From positions 1,361,632,393 through 1,361,696,392 of the forward strand of contig OY728130.1 in the NCBI GenBank assembly GCA_963277665.1: 64,000 nt of DNA, written 5' to 3'. The translations under genes and the position numbers were made by a program. Shown piece by piece: positions 22,402 through 35,268 of the stretch. How positions within the stretch are numbered: position 1 is the first letter of the stretch; every line of letters begins with the position of its first letter. This DNA is from Viscum album. Taxonomy: Eukaryota; Streptophyta; Magnoliopsida; Santalales; Viscaceae. Below the pieces are notes generated by a model that did no database searches, had not been told where the DNA came from, and was given only the letters and a program-made list of their open reading frames with translations.

Positions 22402-25329
22402 CATTAACCATTAGACAGAGGTGTGTGTAAGTGTAGCTATAATCCTTCACATAACAAAATCCTAGTATATTGAAGATACTGGTGTTTTTACAAAAGAAAG
22501 TAATAAAAATAGTTTAGTGGGTTGGGGAAACAAAATAAAACAAAATAACATAAGAGAGGACATTTCCTTTAAATCGGGTAACTCTCTTTGGTTTGAACCA
22601 AAAGTATTTATTGAAGAGATTTATGCCTAAGGTAAGGCTTATAGGATGAAGAGAGGGATGTGTAGAGATAAAATGAGCAGAGTTTGGTCGAGACAAAGGC
22701 ATGAGAGGTGTGGGTAAGGGGGTAGAGTTGGGGGCCTTTTATAAGAGGGAGGAGGGGCCCTCTTGGAAAGTCTTGAAAAGTTACTTTATTATAAAATGAT
22801 ATTTGGATATCAAAGGTCCCAAAATTATATATTTCTAGGATAAGGTCATAAGGGTTTGAAATACACCCATCCAATAGGTTTTTGACAAGTGTATGTCTTA
22901 GATTGTACATTATCGTTTCATTTTATTTAAATCGTTCATTAATGAGGTAATCATTGCATCATCATGGTGTCATAAATAAATTTAATTTATTTAATTTATA
23001 AAACTTATAAAAAAACACTATGATGTAGGAAATATTTTTAGATTTCCAATTAATATTTATAGTCAAAAATATGACTTGTATAACCCCATGTAAAATATTT
23101 TTTAATAAAACAATACATATTTGTGACATTTTTATTTTTTACTTTAAATTAAAAGTTATTAATGTCATATTCATACCCAAGTGGCTCCATGGTGTCCCCA
23201 AGTTGACCCATGGATTTTCATGGTCAGCACCGACTCATCCAATAAGGGTATGACGTGTTTAAATTTCATTTCATGTTTTTATAACATTATCTTTACCATA
23301 AATTACACTAATTACCTTTAATCGCGATTAATAAAACTTAAAAGTTACGATTCACCAAAAATTATTTTCATCCCATTGAACCAAATTTTACATCCTAATG
23401 ACTACCATGTATGTTGTATTTTTTAAATTCAAATCACAGAGGTGGTAAAATTTTATTTAAACCAAAAATCAGTTTTTAACTACCACTTAGTGGTTTCACT
23501 ATTCATCAAAAATTGAAGTTTTTCAGAAAAATACCAAAAATTCACCCTAAGCTATATTTGATATTCCGAATTCAAAAATGATGTATAGTTCAAAATTTTC
23601 AGAACATATAAGTTGCATTAATCAATTTAATAATTAATTCCCATTGTCAAAACAAATAACGTGTTTTTAAGAAACAAAATATATCAAAAGATTGACACTA
23701 GTTTAAGTCCAATTTGAAAGTGAAATTAATTCCAATGACCACAATTGGATTAAATGGTAAAAATATAATCTAATTTCACATTAAAACCAATAGAAAAGAT
23801 AATGTAGTCATATAAATAAATTAGATTAAAAGGAGGTTTTGAATTAAAATACATCATTTTACACTATTCATTAAAAATGAACTTTATCCGAAAAATACCA
23901 AAACAATTTACATAGTAAATTTTGATGTCTCGATTCTAAAAAAAAATTTATTTTGTTAAATATAACATATAAAATTTTCAGGAAGTGGATTTAAAAGGTG
24001 TTCTCCATCAAAAGGCGGTTAATCGTCCTTTTAAAGAATATTAGAATATTTACGCTTAAAATTGGATTCATTCACATCTTAACCATCTAACATTTATTGA
24101 ATAAATGTAAAAGTATTTGACAAGCATATATAATAACTTTTTAGTTAGTTATGTTCATTTCCTCCATTACATCTACTAGGAGTTTACTACCATTTACAAT
24201 AATATTATTATGTTATTAGTGTGCATCGTAATATTTCACTGAAACTCGTTGTTGCATATTGGGTACACCATTGAACATAGCATACCATTTAAAGTAATTT
24301 TAATATTCTATTCACAAATATTAATAAATATGAAAAATTAATATTATTTATTTACCTGGGGTGTTACATCCTTCCCCCTTTCTGGGAATTGCGTCCTCAC
24401 AATTTTAAAATTGGGCTTGGAAACTTCATTGAAAGCCCCACATCAGAAAAATAGCCAGCAAAACAATCACTTTAAAAGAAAGAAAGAGAAGTACCAAGGT
24501 CACCCGAGTTAACCCATACTAGTATTCCATGTAAGAAAAAATAGATATGGAAGAAAAACAAAGGGTCAAGTTCTAATGGGGAGTGAAAGAAAACATGATT
24601 AGAAGAAAGGTAACCACCAGAAAATTACAAATTTGTGATGGGTTAAACCGTATTTGATTCCCCGGTAGGAAAATTTAACATACAACATTTTTGTTTTAAG
24701 TTACTTTTAATTTAGGAATTTATTTATGATCTTAACTAAAACATAAGGAAACATACTTACTTGTCATATTGACTTTCAACTTTACAATATTTCTTACACA
24801 AACTCATATTTTCTCCAAAAGACGAGCATTTAGGGAGACTTGTTCGTATTAAGAGTACTATAATCAACTTCATGAGAATCACCTAATCCATAAAAGAGAA
24901 ATATATATTTCCCAAGTCCTTAGATATTAACCAAAACCATAATTGTTAGTACGAGATCAAATAATACCCAAAAAGAATAATCCTTTATAAAATGAAACAC
25001 TACTCTTAATCTCTAGAATTTGTCCAAAAAAACCCAAAGATCATCAAAGACCATTCAATAAACATCTATCCATAAAATTTTTTAAAGTAAAACAAACTAT
25101 GATTGAAACCCAATTATTTGAAGGATTTAATCACATAGTCCTCCAAGGTAAATATTAACATTTATCTCTAAATAACATCAGTTTCTCTTAAAGCCTCGTA
25201 TTGAAAAGTTATTAACCTAATCATATATCCTACATGATAAGTCAATAATTTCCTAGATAACCCAAAATAAACTAATTGCTGATTCATAAGATCATCTAAC
25301 TAAAAAAATAATTAGTATACTAACCAGGG

Positions 25330-25448
25330 AATTCATGTAGTCCAGTGGTAGGTGATAAATACCAGTCGCACTTTGGTTGTGGGTTCGATTCCCGCAGCTT
25401 TGTCCGACACGACGAGTTGTCACACGGTCTACGTGTTTTCCTTTTTTC
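25330..25448 (+). repeat. tRNA-like module (SINE-type head) inside family B interior
   Basis: It has a perfect Pol III A box TAGTCCAGTGG (25338-25348) and a perfect B box GGTTCGATTCC (25382-25392), 44 bp apart as in a tRNA gene. After the B box the sequence CCGCAGCTTTGTCCGACACG leads into a short T-rich end (CTTTTTTC at 25441-25448). It cannot be folded into a full tRNA with a matched acceptor, so it is called tRNA-derived rather than a tRNA gene. It lies antisense to the element. A related copy is at 36280-36395. Confidence 0.65.
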
Positions 25449-26027
25449 AAAACTATATAATTCTTAAAACATTCCCCAAAAGAGATAAAATCTTCAAAAA
25501 TAATTATAACATAATTTAACCTCAATTTTACCCCATGCCTTTCATTTTCCATCATATAATAACCCATAATTATCTCCAAAGTAAGGATCATATAAACCCT
25601 AATGGTTACCATTATAATTATTACATGAACTTCCACATCGAGTTGGTTCTCTCATACATGATGCATCAGAGAACTCACTAATGTTCAAGTGGTTAATCAT
25701 GAATCCTTGATATTTGGTTTATAATAACCACGAGAATCCTCAGGGAATCCCCCATTTCATCCAGTTTCTTACTTATAGAACCACCACAGTTTCCATTAAA
25801 CCCATTGTCACTTTGGTTCCTGCTAGATCCATCCATTTACTAAAACCAAAAATATCAGTGTGAGTATATCAACAAAATCATCATGTACTAATGAGGAAGA
25901 TAAACACTAAGATATACTTACTCATTCACTTTATCTAAAAACTATGACTCTTTCTAAAATCTTCGCCATTATAGTAATGTCACATATACATAAAGAATAC
26001 CCTAACCTCCAATGTTATCTAAACCTA

Positions 26028-26041
26028 CCTTTGATACCAAC
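26028..26041 (-). promoter_or_regulatory. Primer binding site, family B
   Basis: The minus strand reads GTTGGTATCAAAGG directly after the right LTR, matching the initiator-methionine tRNA primer site TGGTATCAGAGC at most positions. It makes the right LTR the 5' LTR. Confidence 0.8.
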
Positions 26042-27639
26042 TGTAACGACCCGGCCTTAAAACATTACTTAATCTTGAATTAAATTAATAATTCACATTG
26101 AGGATATTTTTAGGTTTATGGTTTTAGAGAATTAGGTCATAACTATTACATCTCAAAGATTACAAGGTAGACACATCTACTCAGTTTCCATTTTTTTCAC
26201 AAAATATAAAATATTGAACAAAATAGTCATGTCTAGTTCCATGTTTTAGACATCGTGGCATTTCGTTGATCGCATCCTTGACTGTATTCCACTTTAAGTC
26301 ATGTGGAAAACATTTCAATAACTTGGGATGAGAACAAAAAGCTCAGTAAGGGATGTAAAAATACAGAAAGGAAACATTATTCTACGTATACATAAGAATC
26401 AATAAAAACACAATTTACTCATAAAACATAAGCACTTTAACATACCTCATGAAATCAAAAGATTTATGAATAACTCATATAAATCATAAGACATAAAAGT
26501 AACTTGAGGCATTCATAACATTCTTACGTAGGGAGTAACCCTCATGGTTACATTTGGAATACCGATCACAACATATTCCCTAAATCTCTTCGGAGAAACC
26601 TTAGTGTTTAACTAATTCGCATTACCCAATTCATTGTAGAGATATCACGTGCTCACCAACTCTTAGTTTATCACAGAACCACCTGTCTTCATAAACAATG
26701 CCCAAGAACCATAACATAATTGTATCACATAAAACATGAATAAATCAAACATAACATTCCCACATTTCAATCACAAGATATAAAAAACACATGGATATAA
26801 TTAAAAAATTATCAAAACTATTTTCAATACCAAAATAAAAGAAAATTAAAACATGGTATTTATTTTTCATTTAAAAAAAGGGTATGGCTTGTAGAGGAAG
26901 GCGAAACTCAAATAATGGTCACAATAGAAGAGAAGTCATTGTCGCCGCATACGTAAAAACATTCCTATTTTTCATTTAGTAAAACGCTTTATATAAAAAG
27001 ATTCCTTTTGAATAAAAGTAAAAGTCAATGGGGTTTATACACCGTATAAAATAAAGTTGTGTATAAAACAAAATATTCCTCAATGAAAGAAGATCGAGAC
27101 GAAGTCCCTTACAACTTTGAAGATTTTAACATTTTAAACCATTATTATCCATATAAATAAATCCATAAAAACCATTTTGAAAACATGGATATTAATGAGA
27201 AATATTTTTAAGAATAAATCATTAAAACATTTAAAATGATATTTTAGTTAAAGAGTTTTTAAAAAAATGAGAGACACTTGAATACATATAATTGAGGAAT
27301 AACATTTTATCAGAAAGTTATAATATCATGAGAATAAAGGGATTCATGATTTAATATGCCAAAGGATAGTATATACACCATATAAGAGTGAATTGGTGCA
27401 TAACAACAATGAATTCTCAATAGAAATGTAAAATGAGATGAAATACCTTATAATGAAGGTATCCTTAAATTAAGGATAATTCAATCTCATAATTATGTGT
27501 GAAAAATATAAATACACCCAATATAAGTGGATATCAAGTGTAAAACAATCATAGGTCACTCACACATACTCATAGGATGACAGATTCAATAACTATAAGT
27601 TGAACCCTAAGAAATCAAAATTGGGTTAAGAAGTTCACT

Positions 27640-28240
27640 TGTAAAAATTTGACAAACTAACGACGTGACATCAAATTTTAGAAAAAGAGTTGATGAGAGT
27701 GATAAAGGGTACCTCATAAGTTGGAAATAAAATTTAAAAAAATAAGGATATATAAGAACATATCCCAACTTAAGAATATGTAAATTGAAATACAAAACAA
27801 AAAGAAGTCTTTTAAAAATAGGAGGGTGAATGGTTCCCTTATCGACTTTGGTAACTTTTAAAACATACACCCCATGAAATAAGGACTATAAAAAATTGAT
27901 GTAAATACCCATAAACGAAATTATATTACAAAAATATTAGAATAATGGGCAGTACATATACCACTCAAAGGAAATGGTGGAAAATGTAGCATAATTCTCA
28001 CGGGAATAAAAGTGAGATGAAAAATCCCCTTATGAAAATTCAGCAGCCTAACGACGCCACTTAGAACATCCAAAAAATGGATTGATTGGATCAAAAAGAG
28101 TCTCTTATCATATTAAAATAAAAAGTACAGAAATATTAATATAAAATAACATCCCCCAACATAAGAAATAGGATCTTAAAGTAAGTGACATAAAAGAGAG
28201 TACGTAAAATGAAAGAGAGAGGTAGGATCCCTTACCTCAA
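27640..28240 (-). repeat. ~195-bp unit array, right LTR of family B
   Basis: Cores are TTTGACAAACTAACGACGTG (about 27648) and CAGCAGCCTAACGACGCCAC (about 28040), with a core-less unit between. Both cores read AACGA where the solo LTR has AACGG, a change expected from deamination at a methylated CpG. Confidence 0.7.
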
Positions 28241-28567
28241 GACCTACTTTTCTTGTTCGTTTCTTTATATTCATGAATAATAAACTAGATTTAATTTCTA
28301 CATACTTAAGTACCTTTTTAAATTTCATTATTTCTTTTATATCACTTATTACCATGTTATGAACATTATGTAATTATTTAAGTTAATAACGGTCATTTTG
28401 TCGATCATTGGTACTTGAGTCAAAAATAAAATTCTTATAATTAGAAGTTGTTCATGTGGTAGAATATCTATTATATCCAAAATTATATTCATGATTTAGA
28501 TATCATATATATCATACATATATAGTATATACTTGAATTTATAATATTACATAACATTTAGACGTAA

Positions 28568-29013
28568 GAAATGAAATGCACCGTTCATGGAGACGATAAG
28601 CAGTACGTACACATGAACGCTAATTTCATTTCTATTTCATATTTAATGGAATTAAAACTAAATGATATATATATATATATTATAATTTAAGTATAATATA
28701 TATGTTATATAGGTCACATATGTTCATTAATTTCATTCTTTATACATTCCATGTATTGCATGAACGATTCACTTCACTTGAGGGGGCGGTAGTCCACACT
28801 TCCTCAAATGAAATTATTGCATTTGCACAATATGCAAAGAATAAAGGTATGTTTTAAATGTAAAATACAGAAGCATAGAGAGGAAATAAATATAATATAT
28901 ATCATAAATAAATATATTTCCATCATAATGTCCACCATGAGAGGTTGTAAGAGAAGATAGAACAATCATCGTTTCGTGAGGCAGTAATTCGCCATCCACG
29001 GAAATAGTAAGTT
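28568..29013 (-). repeat. Three-hairpin array, right LTR of family B
   Basis: The first dyad is the strongest in the window. Arm 28568-28589 (GAAATGAAATG...GTTCATG) pairs with 28612-28632 (CATGAACGC...ATTTCATTTC) around GAGACGATAAGCAGTACGTA. The second is 28757-28827 (loop GGGCGGTAGTCCACACTT). The third is 28961-29013 (GTTTCGTG with CACGGAAA). Starts are 189 and 204 bp apart. Confidence 0.75.
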
Positions 29014-30985
29014 ATTTAACCATTAGACGGAGGTGTGTGTAAGTTTAGCTCAATTAATTCTCATAAAAACGTCCTAGTATATTTAATATACTGTTTTGTT
29101 TACAAAATAAAGTAATAAAAAGATTTTAGTGGGCTGGGGAAGCAAAATAAAACAAAAGAACATAAGAGAGGACATTACCTTTAAATCGGGTAACTCCCTT
29201 TGGTTTGAGCCAAAAGGGTTTCTTGAAAAGCTTTATGCCTAAGGTAAGGATTCTAGGATGAATAGAAGGATGTGGAGAGATAAAATGAGCAGATTGTTGC
29301 CGAGCCAATGTCTTGAGAGGTGTGGGTAAGGTTGTAGAGGTGGGGGCCTTTTATAAGAGGGAGGAGGGGCACTATTGGAAAGTCTTGAAAAGTTATTTTA
29401 TTATAAAATGATTTTTGGATATAAAAGGTCCCACAGTTATATATTTTTAGGATAAGGTGATAAGGGTTCTAAATCCACCCATAAAATTGGTTTTTTATAA
29501 GTTTAGTTCTAGATTTTACGTTATCTTTTCATTTTATTGAAATCGTTCATTAATGAGGTAATCGCTTCACCATCATGGTGTCTTAAATAAATTCAATTAT
29601 TTAATGTATAAAAATTATAAAAAATATACTATGATGTAGGAAATATTTTTATATTTACAATGAATATTTATAGTAAAAAATATGACTTGTATAACCCCAT
29701 GTAAAAATTATTTTAGTAAAACAATACATGTTTGTGACATTTTTATTTTAACTTTAAATAAAAAGTTATTAATGTCATTTTCTTACCCAAGTGGCTCCAT
29801 GGGGTCCCCAAGTTGACCCATGGATTTTCTTGTTTGGCCAGGACTCATCAAATAATGGTAGGACATGTGTCAATGTCATTTCATATTATTATAACATTAT
29901 CTTTACCTTAAATTACACTAATTACATTTAATCGCGATTAATAAATCTTAAAAGTTACTATTCACCAAAAACTATTTTCATCCCATTGAACCAAATATTA
30001 CATCCTTATGACAACCATGTATGTCGGATTTTTGAAATTCAAATCACAGAGGTGGTATAATTTCATTTAAACCAAAAATCAGTTTTTTAACAACCACTTA
30101 GTGGTTTCACTATTCATCAACAATTGAAGTTTTTCAAAAAAATACCAAAAATTCTCCCTAAGCTATATTTGATATTCCAAATTCAAAAATGACGTATATT
30201 TAAAAAAATTCAAAACATATAAGTTTCATTAATAAATTTAATAATTAATTCCCGTTGTCAAAACAAATAGCATGTTTTTATGAAACAAAATATATCAAAA
30301 GATTGACACTAGTTTAAGTCCAATTTCAAAGTGAAATTAATTCCAATGACCACCATTGGATTAAATGGTAAAAATATAATCTACTAGAACATTAAAACCA
30401 ATTCAAAACATAATCTAATCATATAAATAAATTTTATTAAAAGGATGTTTTGAATTAAAATACAACATTTTACACTATTTATTAAAAAAAGAACATTATC
30501 GGAAAAATACCAAAAATTTATACAATGTAAATTTTGATGTCATGATTCTAAAAAGAATTTATCTTTGTGAAATATAACATATAAAATTGTCAAAAAGTGG
30601 ATTTAAAAGTGGTTCTCCATCAAAAGGAGGTTAATCGACCTTTTAAAGAATATTAGAAAATTTACGCTTAAAATTGGATTGATTCACATTTTAACCATCT
30701 ATCATTTATTGAATAAATGTAAAAATATTTTAAAATCATATATAATAAATTTTTAGTTAGTTATGTTCACTCCCTCCATTACATGGACTAAGAGTTTACA
30801 ACCATTTACAATAATATTATTATGTTATTAGTGTGCATCATAAAATTTCAGAGAAACTCGTTGTTGCGTATTGGGTACACCATCGAACATAACATCCCCT
30901 TTAAAATAATTTTAATATTCTATTTACAAATATTAATAAATATGAAAAAGTAATATTATTTATTTACCTGGGTTGTTACAGAAAT

Positions 30986-31211
30986 AGGTTTATGTGGTAC
31001 AAAATTGGAAGTTATGTAAGTATTTCACTTTATCAAAATATTATTTTAAGACAAAAAGTGTTTTTTGGAAACTAAACAATTTATTCATGTTTTATAAATA
31101 GTATTAGTATCATGGATTCTTGTTCTAAAAATGAAATTGTGTTAGGGAATGTGTATCATAATTTTTTTTGTTGTATAATGTTCCATGAAGTTGGAAACTT
31201 TTATGGATCCT
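30986..31211. other. Spacer between family B and family C elements
   Basis: A 226-bp AT-rich stretch between the two TSDs. A frame starting near 31112 runs into the next LTR and is fortuitous. Nothing else is recognised. Confidence 0.6.
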
Positions 31212-32829
31212 TAGGTTGTAGAGACCCGAAGCTTGACGTACATGTACATTACATTACTTTTGCAGAATATTTAATACATAACAAAAACAGACACACAAGG
31301 ACCGTAATAGTTTAGTGTCTTTGAAACTTGGAATGTAATCTTCTAATCATGGTGAAAGATCTTCAACATCTCCCATAAAGATCTTCCCCTTTTGTTTTCT
31401 TACCTAAAACATTTATTTATATCCTGGGGAAAAGAAAACATATAAAAGGTGAGATCAAATGATCAGTAAGGGTAATAATGGATAAAATAATAAAAATCAT
31501 ATATATTTGAACTTAAATACATGAACAAAATGTTTAAACATCAAAATATTGAGCAATAACATAAAACATGGCAGTACATAAGGAATAAATCATACAAAAA
31601 CATTAATCATGATAAAATAGCATGGGAATAAAATATGTAATTTTGGAAACCATTCAGCACTTGTTATGATTTCCATAGTAGCCAAGGCATTGCTGCCAAG
31701 ACCATCTTAGTGGACAAAGTCCCTTTCTGAATCGAGTTCACTCCTCGTTTCAGTCCTGTAACACTGAATCAGATTAACTTACCGTTCCAGCCATGTCTAT
31801 CTCATGAGATATAAAATCCTTACCCAATACATTTTAGGGAGATATAGGTTTCACCCACCTCCTAAGGAAATCATTCTTACATGTGCCCCAAAATAAAATT
31901 AAAACATTCATCATAACCCAAAGAATAAAATGGGTTTCATAAACATCATCCCATCATCACATAATCCATATAAAAGAAATGGATATCATTTCACAATAAG
32001 AAAATTGAAACCATGTAAATCATAGGGACATTATACTTGAAACATACACAAATGAAATAATGTCATCTTAGTTGGAAAAATGGTTTTGATAAAACACTTG
32101 AAATGAATTATTGATGAAAATATCCTTTTTTCTTCAAAATCAATTTCTTTTCACAAAATGTCATGCAATTTTTAAAGAAAGAGATTTTTTTGAAAATAGT
32201 CATGAAATATTTTGGAGGAAGCTTCATGAAAATATGTCTTTATAAAACTGTAAAAATCCTTTCATGCTGTATAAGTTAAAAAACATTCTTCTCGAACTTT
32301 TTTCTGAAAAGTCAAAAAAGTACCTCATAACGTAAACAAAAGAATGATTCCTTACATACCACGTATTAAAGGTAAAAAATCTGTAAAAAGGACTTTAAAC
32401 AAAAATTAAAACACTTTTATAAAACATGGACATAGATGATAGAAATAACCCCATTAAATACTTACGAATAAGCAATCTCAGATAAAAATGAGATTTGCAA
32501 AATTATACCTTACCTTATGTCCGATATGCTTCGTATGTCTCTGAACCTCCTGTATAATGATTCAAATAATGTCATTGACTTATTACATAATCATATTCAT
32601 TGTTATGATAACATATATGTTTCACTTATGACTTTATATTACCCGTTTGTTTGTAAATTCCATCTTAAAGCAGCGTTTTGGGTAAAATCATTTCATTTAT
32701 CATATATGTTTCGACTTGTTGTTCTTGATATTTTTACTTATATCCTGATTTACATAATTCCAGAATTTAAAACATGATTTATATATAATATATATTCATT
32801 ATATACATATATATTATATATCGATAAAA

Positions 32830-33282
32830 GGAATGAAATACACCGTTCATGGAGACGGTAGGCCGTACGTACGCATGAATGCTGTTTTCGTTTCCTTATT
32901 GAATTGAATGAAACTAAATAGATGACATACATACATATATACATAAATCCAGTAGCATTATTATTTCATACATTTCATTATTATTCATTATATAAACTTT
33001 ATGATCATTCATGTATGGTTAACATGGAGAATGAATCTCATTGCGTCGTGGAGACGGTAGTCCGTACATACGCATGAGCGATGATATCATTCCCATAATT
33101 ATTGAATAGAATTGGAGTGGATGGTATAATATATCAGAATAGGTATGATGTTATAATAACCATATATTGTTATTATTTACACCATTATAACCATCCATGT
33201 AAGGTGTTGGTGGAAAAACAGATTACACCACGGCATGGAGACGGTATTCCATACGTACGCACGTGCGGTGATTTTGTTTTCC
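32830..33282 (-). repeat. Three-hairpin array, left LTR of family C
   Basis: Hairpin 1 (32830-32895) pairs GGAATGAAA...GTTCAT with ATGAATG...TTTCGTTTCC. Hairpin 2 (33026-33094) and hairpin 3 (33212-33282) have different arms but almost the same loop, GGAGACGGTA followed by two bases and CC(G/A)TAC(G/A)TACGC. The loop starts are ~198 and ~188 bp apart. Loops also hold a nested CGG/CCG stem and the palindrome GTACGTAC. Confidence 0.8.
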
Positions 33283-35268
33283 CTAGGATGGATATAAGGT
33301 GAAATAGGGTTGTTTCATATTTATAAAAACATATCATTATATGAGGGATACTGATGTTATTACTTTATAATGAAACAACTAAAGAATAGGGAGTAGAAGA
33401 AGAATGGAACTTGAAGAAAACGGTAGAAGGTATTACCTCTTTCTCGAAGTGCCTCATTTAAACTTTTTCTTAGGGCACTAAAATTGGTCTTTGAAGAAGA
33501 CCAGGACCTCTAGGATTTTTCTAGGGAATTGGAGAAGATAATTTTTCAGGGTTTGGATGAACATGAAGGCTCAAAGTGGTGTGAGGAAGAGAGGGAGTAG
33601 ATGACCTTTTATAAGGGAGGAGAGGGGCACCTTTAGAAATATTATAAATATTAGTTTATATTAAATCCCAACCCCACTTAAAAACATCCAAAATAATTCA
33701 TATCTGAAAATTAGATGAGACAGGGCTGTAATCTCTTTAAAAAATAAAATTAATACATGTTATGAATCTATTTTAAACATTATCTACCTGATTTATCGTT
33801 ATTTATCAATTTATGTTTATTTGTGATAATAATATTCTAAATTTTAAATTATTATAAATAATTACATATGTGTTGTGAATTTTCCATAATTTTTCCCTTT
33901 ATGACATTTTTTACCATATAAATTTAAAATTATAATTTTTAAATATTTTTGTGATTTTTAAACAATTTTATAATATGTCATTATTATAAAATAACAATAG
34001 TGTCAATTTTGACACTTTTCATTTATTTGAATTTAAATAAACAATATACAGAGGATATGTTCGAACTAAAAGATTTAATAGATTCATAGCATGACATATT
34101 TATCTAGAAAATTAGTGGAGCACATTAAATAGTTCATATAATATTTATTTTAAAATTTTTAAAACCATTTATTTGATATTTCTCTTAAAAACAATAATTT
34201 CAACATCACTATTATGTCACCTTTAATGATAATTATTTAATCCCTAAAAATTATAAATAAATTCATATGATATAGATAATTTTATTATCTTTCTGTAGAA
34301 TATTCATTTTCTATTTTTCATTAAGTTTATCACTAAATTAAAATTATTATACTTATAGGATTTAAGAAAATGACATGTTGTCACTTTCATTGGTTTTAAT
34401 AATAATTAAATTATTTTCAGGGACGAAAGTCCATTAAATGAATCTAATCTGACCCTTAGGTGATATGGGTCGACTTTTAGTCATCTAATAATATTTTGGC
34501 AGGTGTTAGGGTAATTTTATAATCATATATTTACCCTTAATTACCAGATTTACCTTTACCTATGGTAAATAAAATTTACCGTAGTTACTATTCATAATGC
34601 CCAAAAAGTAGTCTAATAATATAATTTGGACCCACTGATTAAAAATATGGTATCAATTGTTCCAAATTAAAAACACATAAGTTTTAGAAATTAAATTAAA
34701 ATTAATCCCGTTGTTGAAAGAAAACGGGTTTTTGTTTAAAACATTGCAAAAGATTGAATTGATTTAACCTACGAATTCAATGTAAAATCAATGTTAATGA
34801 CATACATAATATTAAATGTTAAGAATATATTTTATTTATACTTTAAAACCATTAAATGTTATAATTTAACCATATAAATTATTACGATGAAAAAAGTTTT
34901 TTTAATTAAAATATAGCATGTTTTTACTATTCATTATAATATGAAAGTTATCAAAAAAATATCAAAACATTATCGAATGTAAATTTTTATATCCAGATTC
35001 AAAATAAGAATTTTATTTTGTAAAATTGAACTTATAAACATTTCAATAATTAGATTTAATGTGGGTGCGCCATTAAAAGGTGGAAAAACTACATTTTTTG
35101 AAAAATACTTATTTTACCCAAAAAAATTATTTTGTTCACATAACATGTTCTAGAAAATGTGTAAGATGAAATAATAATGTTATAACATTAAAAATTTAGT
35201 TAATACTATTCATAATGGCTAGTTCATAATAATATTATAACCATATATCATTTTTAGAGAAACCTGAT

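Larger units (their letters stand above)
19434..24368 (-). repeat. Family B LTR, left copy (3' LTR)
   Basis: It contains, from left to right, the inter-family conserved block (20012-20050), a ~195-bp unit array with TAACGG/GACGCC cores (21039-21640), the hairpin array (21955-22401) and a single GTTGTTGCATATTGGGTAC motif near its right end. Short frames in it (for example 20920-21186 and 22202-22450) are by-products of these repeats. No convincing gene is seen. Confidence 0.9.
24369..26041 (-). other. Interior of family B element, no readable gag-pol
   Basis: The left end on the element strand reads GTGAGGACGCAATTCCCAG then AAAGGGGGAAGGA, a polypurine tract abutting the LTR. The right end is a TTGGTATCAAAGG primer site. 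Between them the sequence aligns in patches with the family C interior (35616-38381), including the tRNA-like module, but the gag seen in family C is not recognisable here. The frame at 25636-25292 runs through the tRNA-like module and is not considered a gene. Confidence 0.7.
19434..30980 (-). mobile_element. Non-autonomous gypsy-like LTR element, family B, with ~4.9-kb LTRs
   Basis: Two very long LTRs (19434-24368, 4935 bp; 26042-30980, 4939 bp) enclose only 1673 bp. The perfect TSD GAAAT (19429-19433, 30981-30985) shows one intact insertion. The LTR begins CGTAAGGACCCG (left, mutated) or TGTAACGACCCG (right) and ends GGGTGTTACA or GGTTGTTACA. The primer site at 26028-26041 and the polypurine tract at 24369-24384 both place the element on the minus strand. 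No gag or pol domain can be read in the interior, so it must have moved with proteins supplied by another element. Over the first ~200 bp the LTRs agree at nearly nine in ten positions. The closest relative in the window is family C (31217-42782). Confidence 0.9.
26042..30980 (-). repeat. Family B LTR, right copy (5' LTR)
   Basis: Partner of 19434-24368 with the same internal order: conserved block (26621-26657), unit array (cores near 27645 and 28038) and hairpins (28568-29013). On the minus strand transcription would start in this copy and run left. Short frames at 27607-27870, 28814-28999 and 29126-29308 mirror those in the left LTR and are not counted as genes. Confidence 0.9.

Noticed and set aside
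25338..25410. A genuine tRNA gene
   Set aside because: A and B boxes are perfect and well spaced, but no matched acceptor stem or convincing anticodon arm can be formed, and a diverged copy sits in a second element. A tRNA-derived module is the better call.
25292..25636. 114-codon minus-strand frame in the family B interior
   Set aside because: It runs antisense through the tRNA-like module, has no motif, and its flanks are AT-driven.
32830..33282. Hammerhead or other known self-cleaving ribozyme in the hairpin arrays
   Set aside because: No CTGATGA...GAAA core or other catalytic signature could be placed with the dyads.
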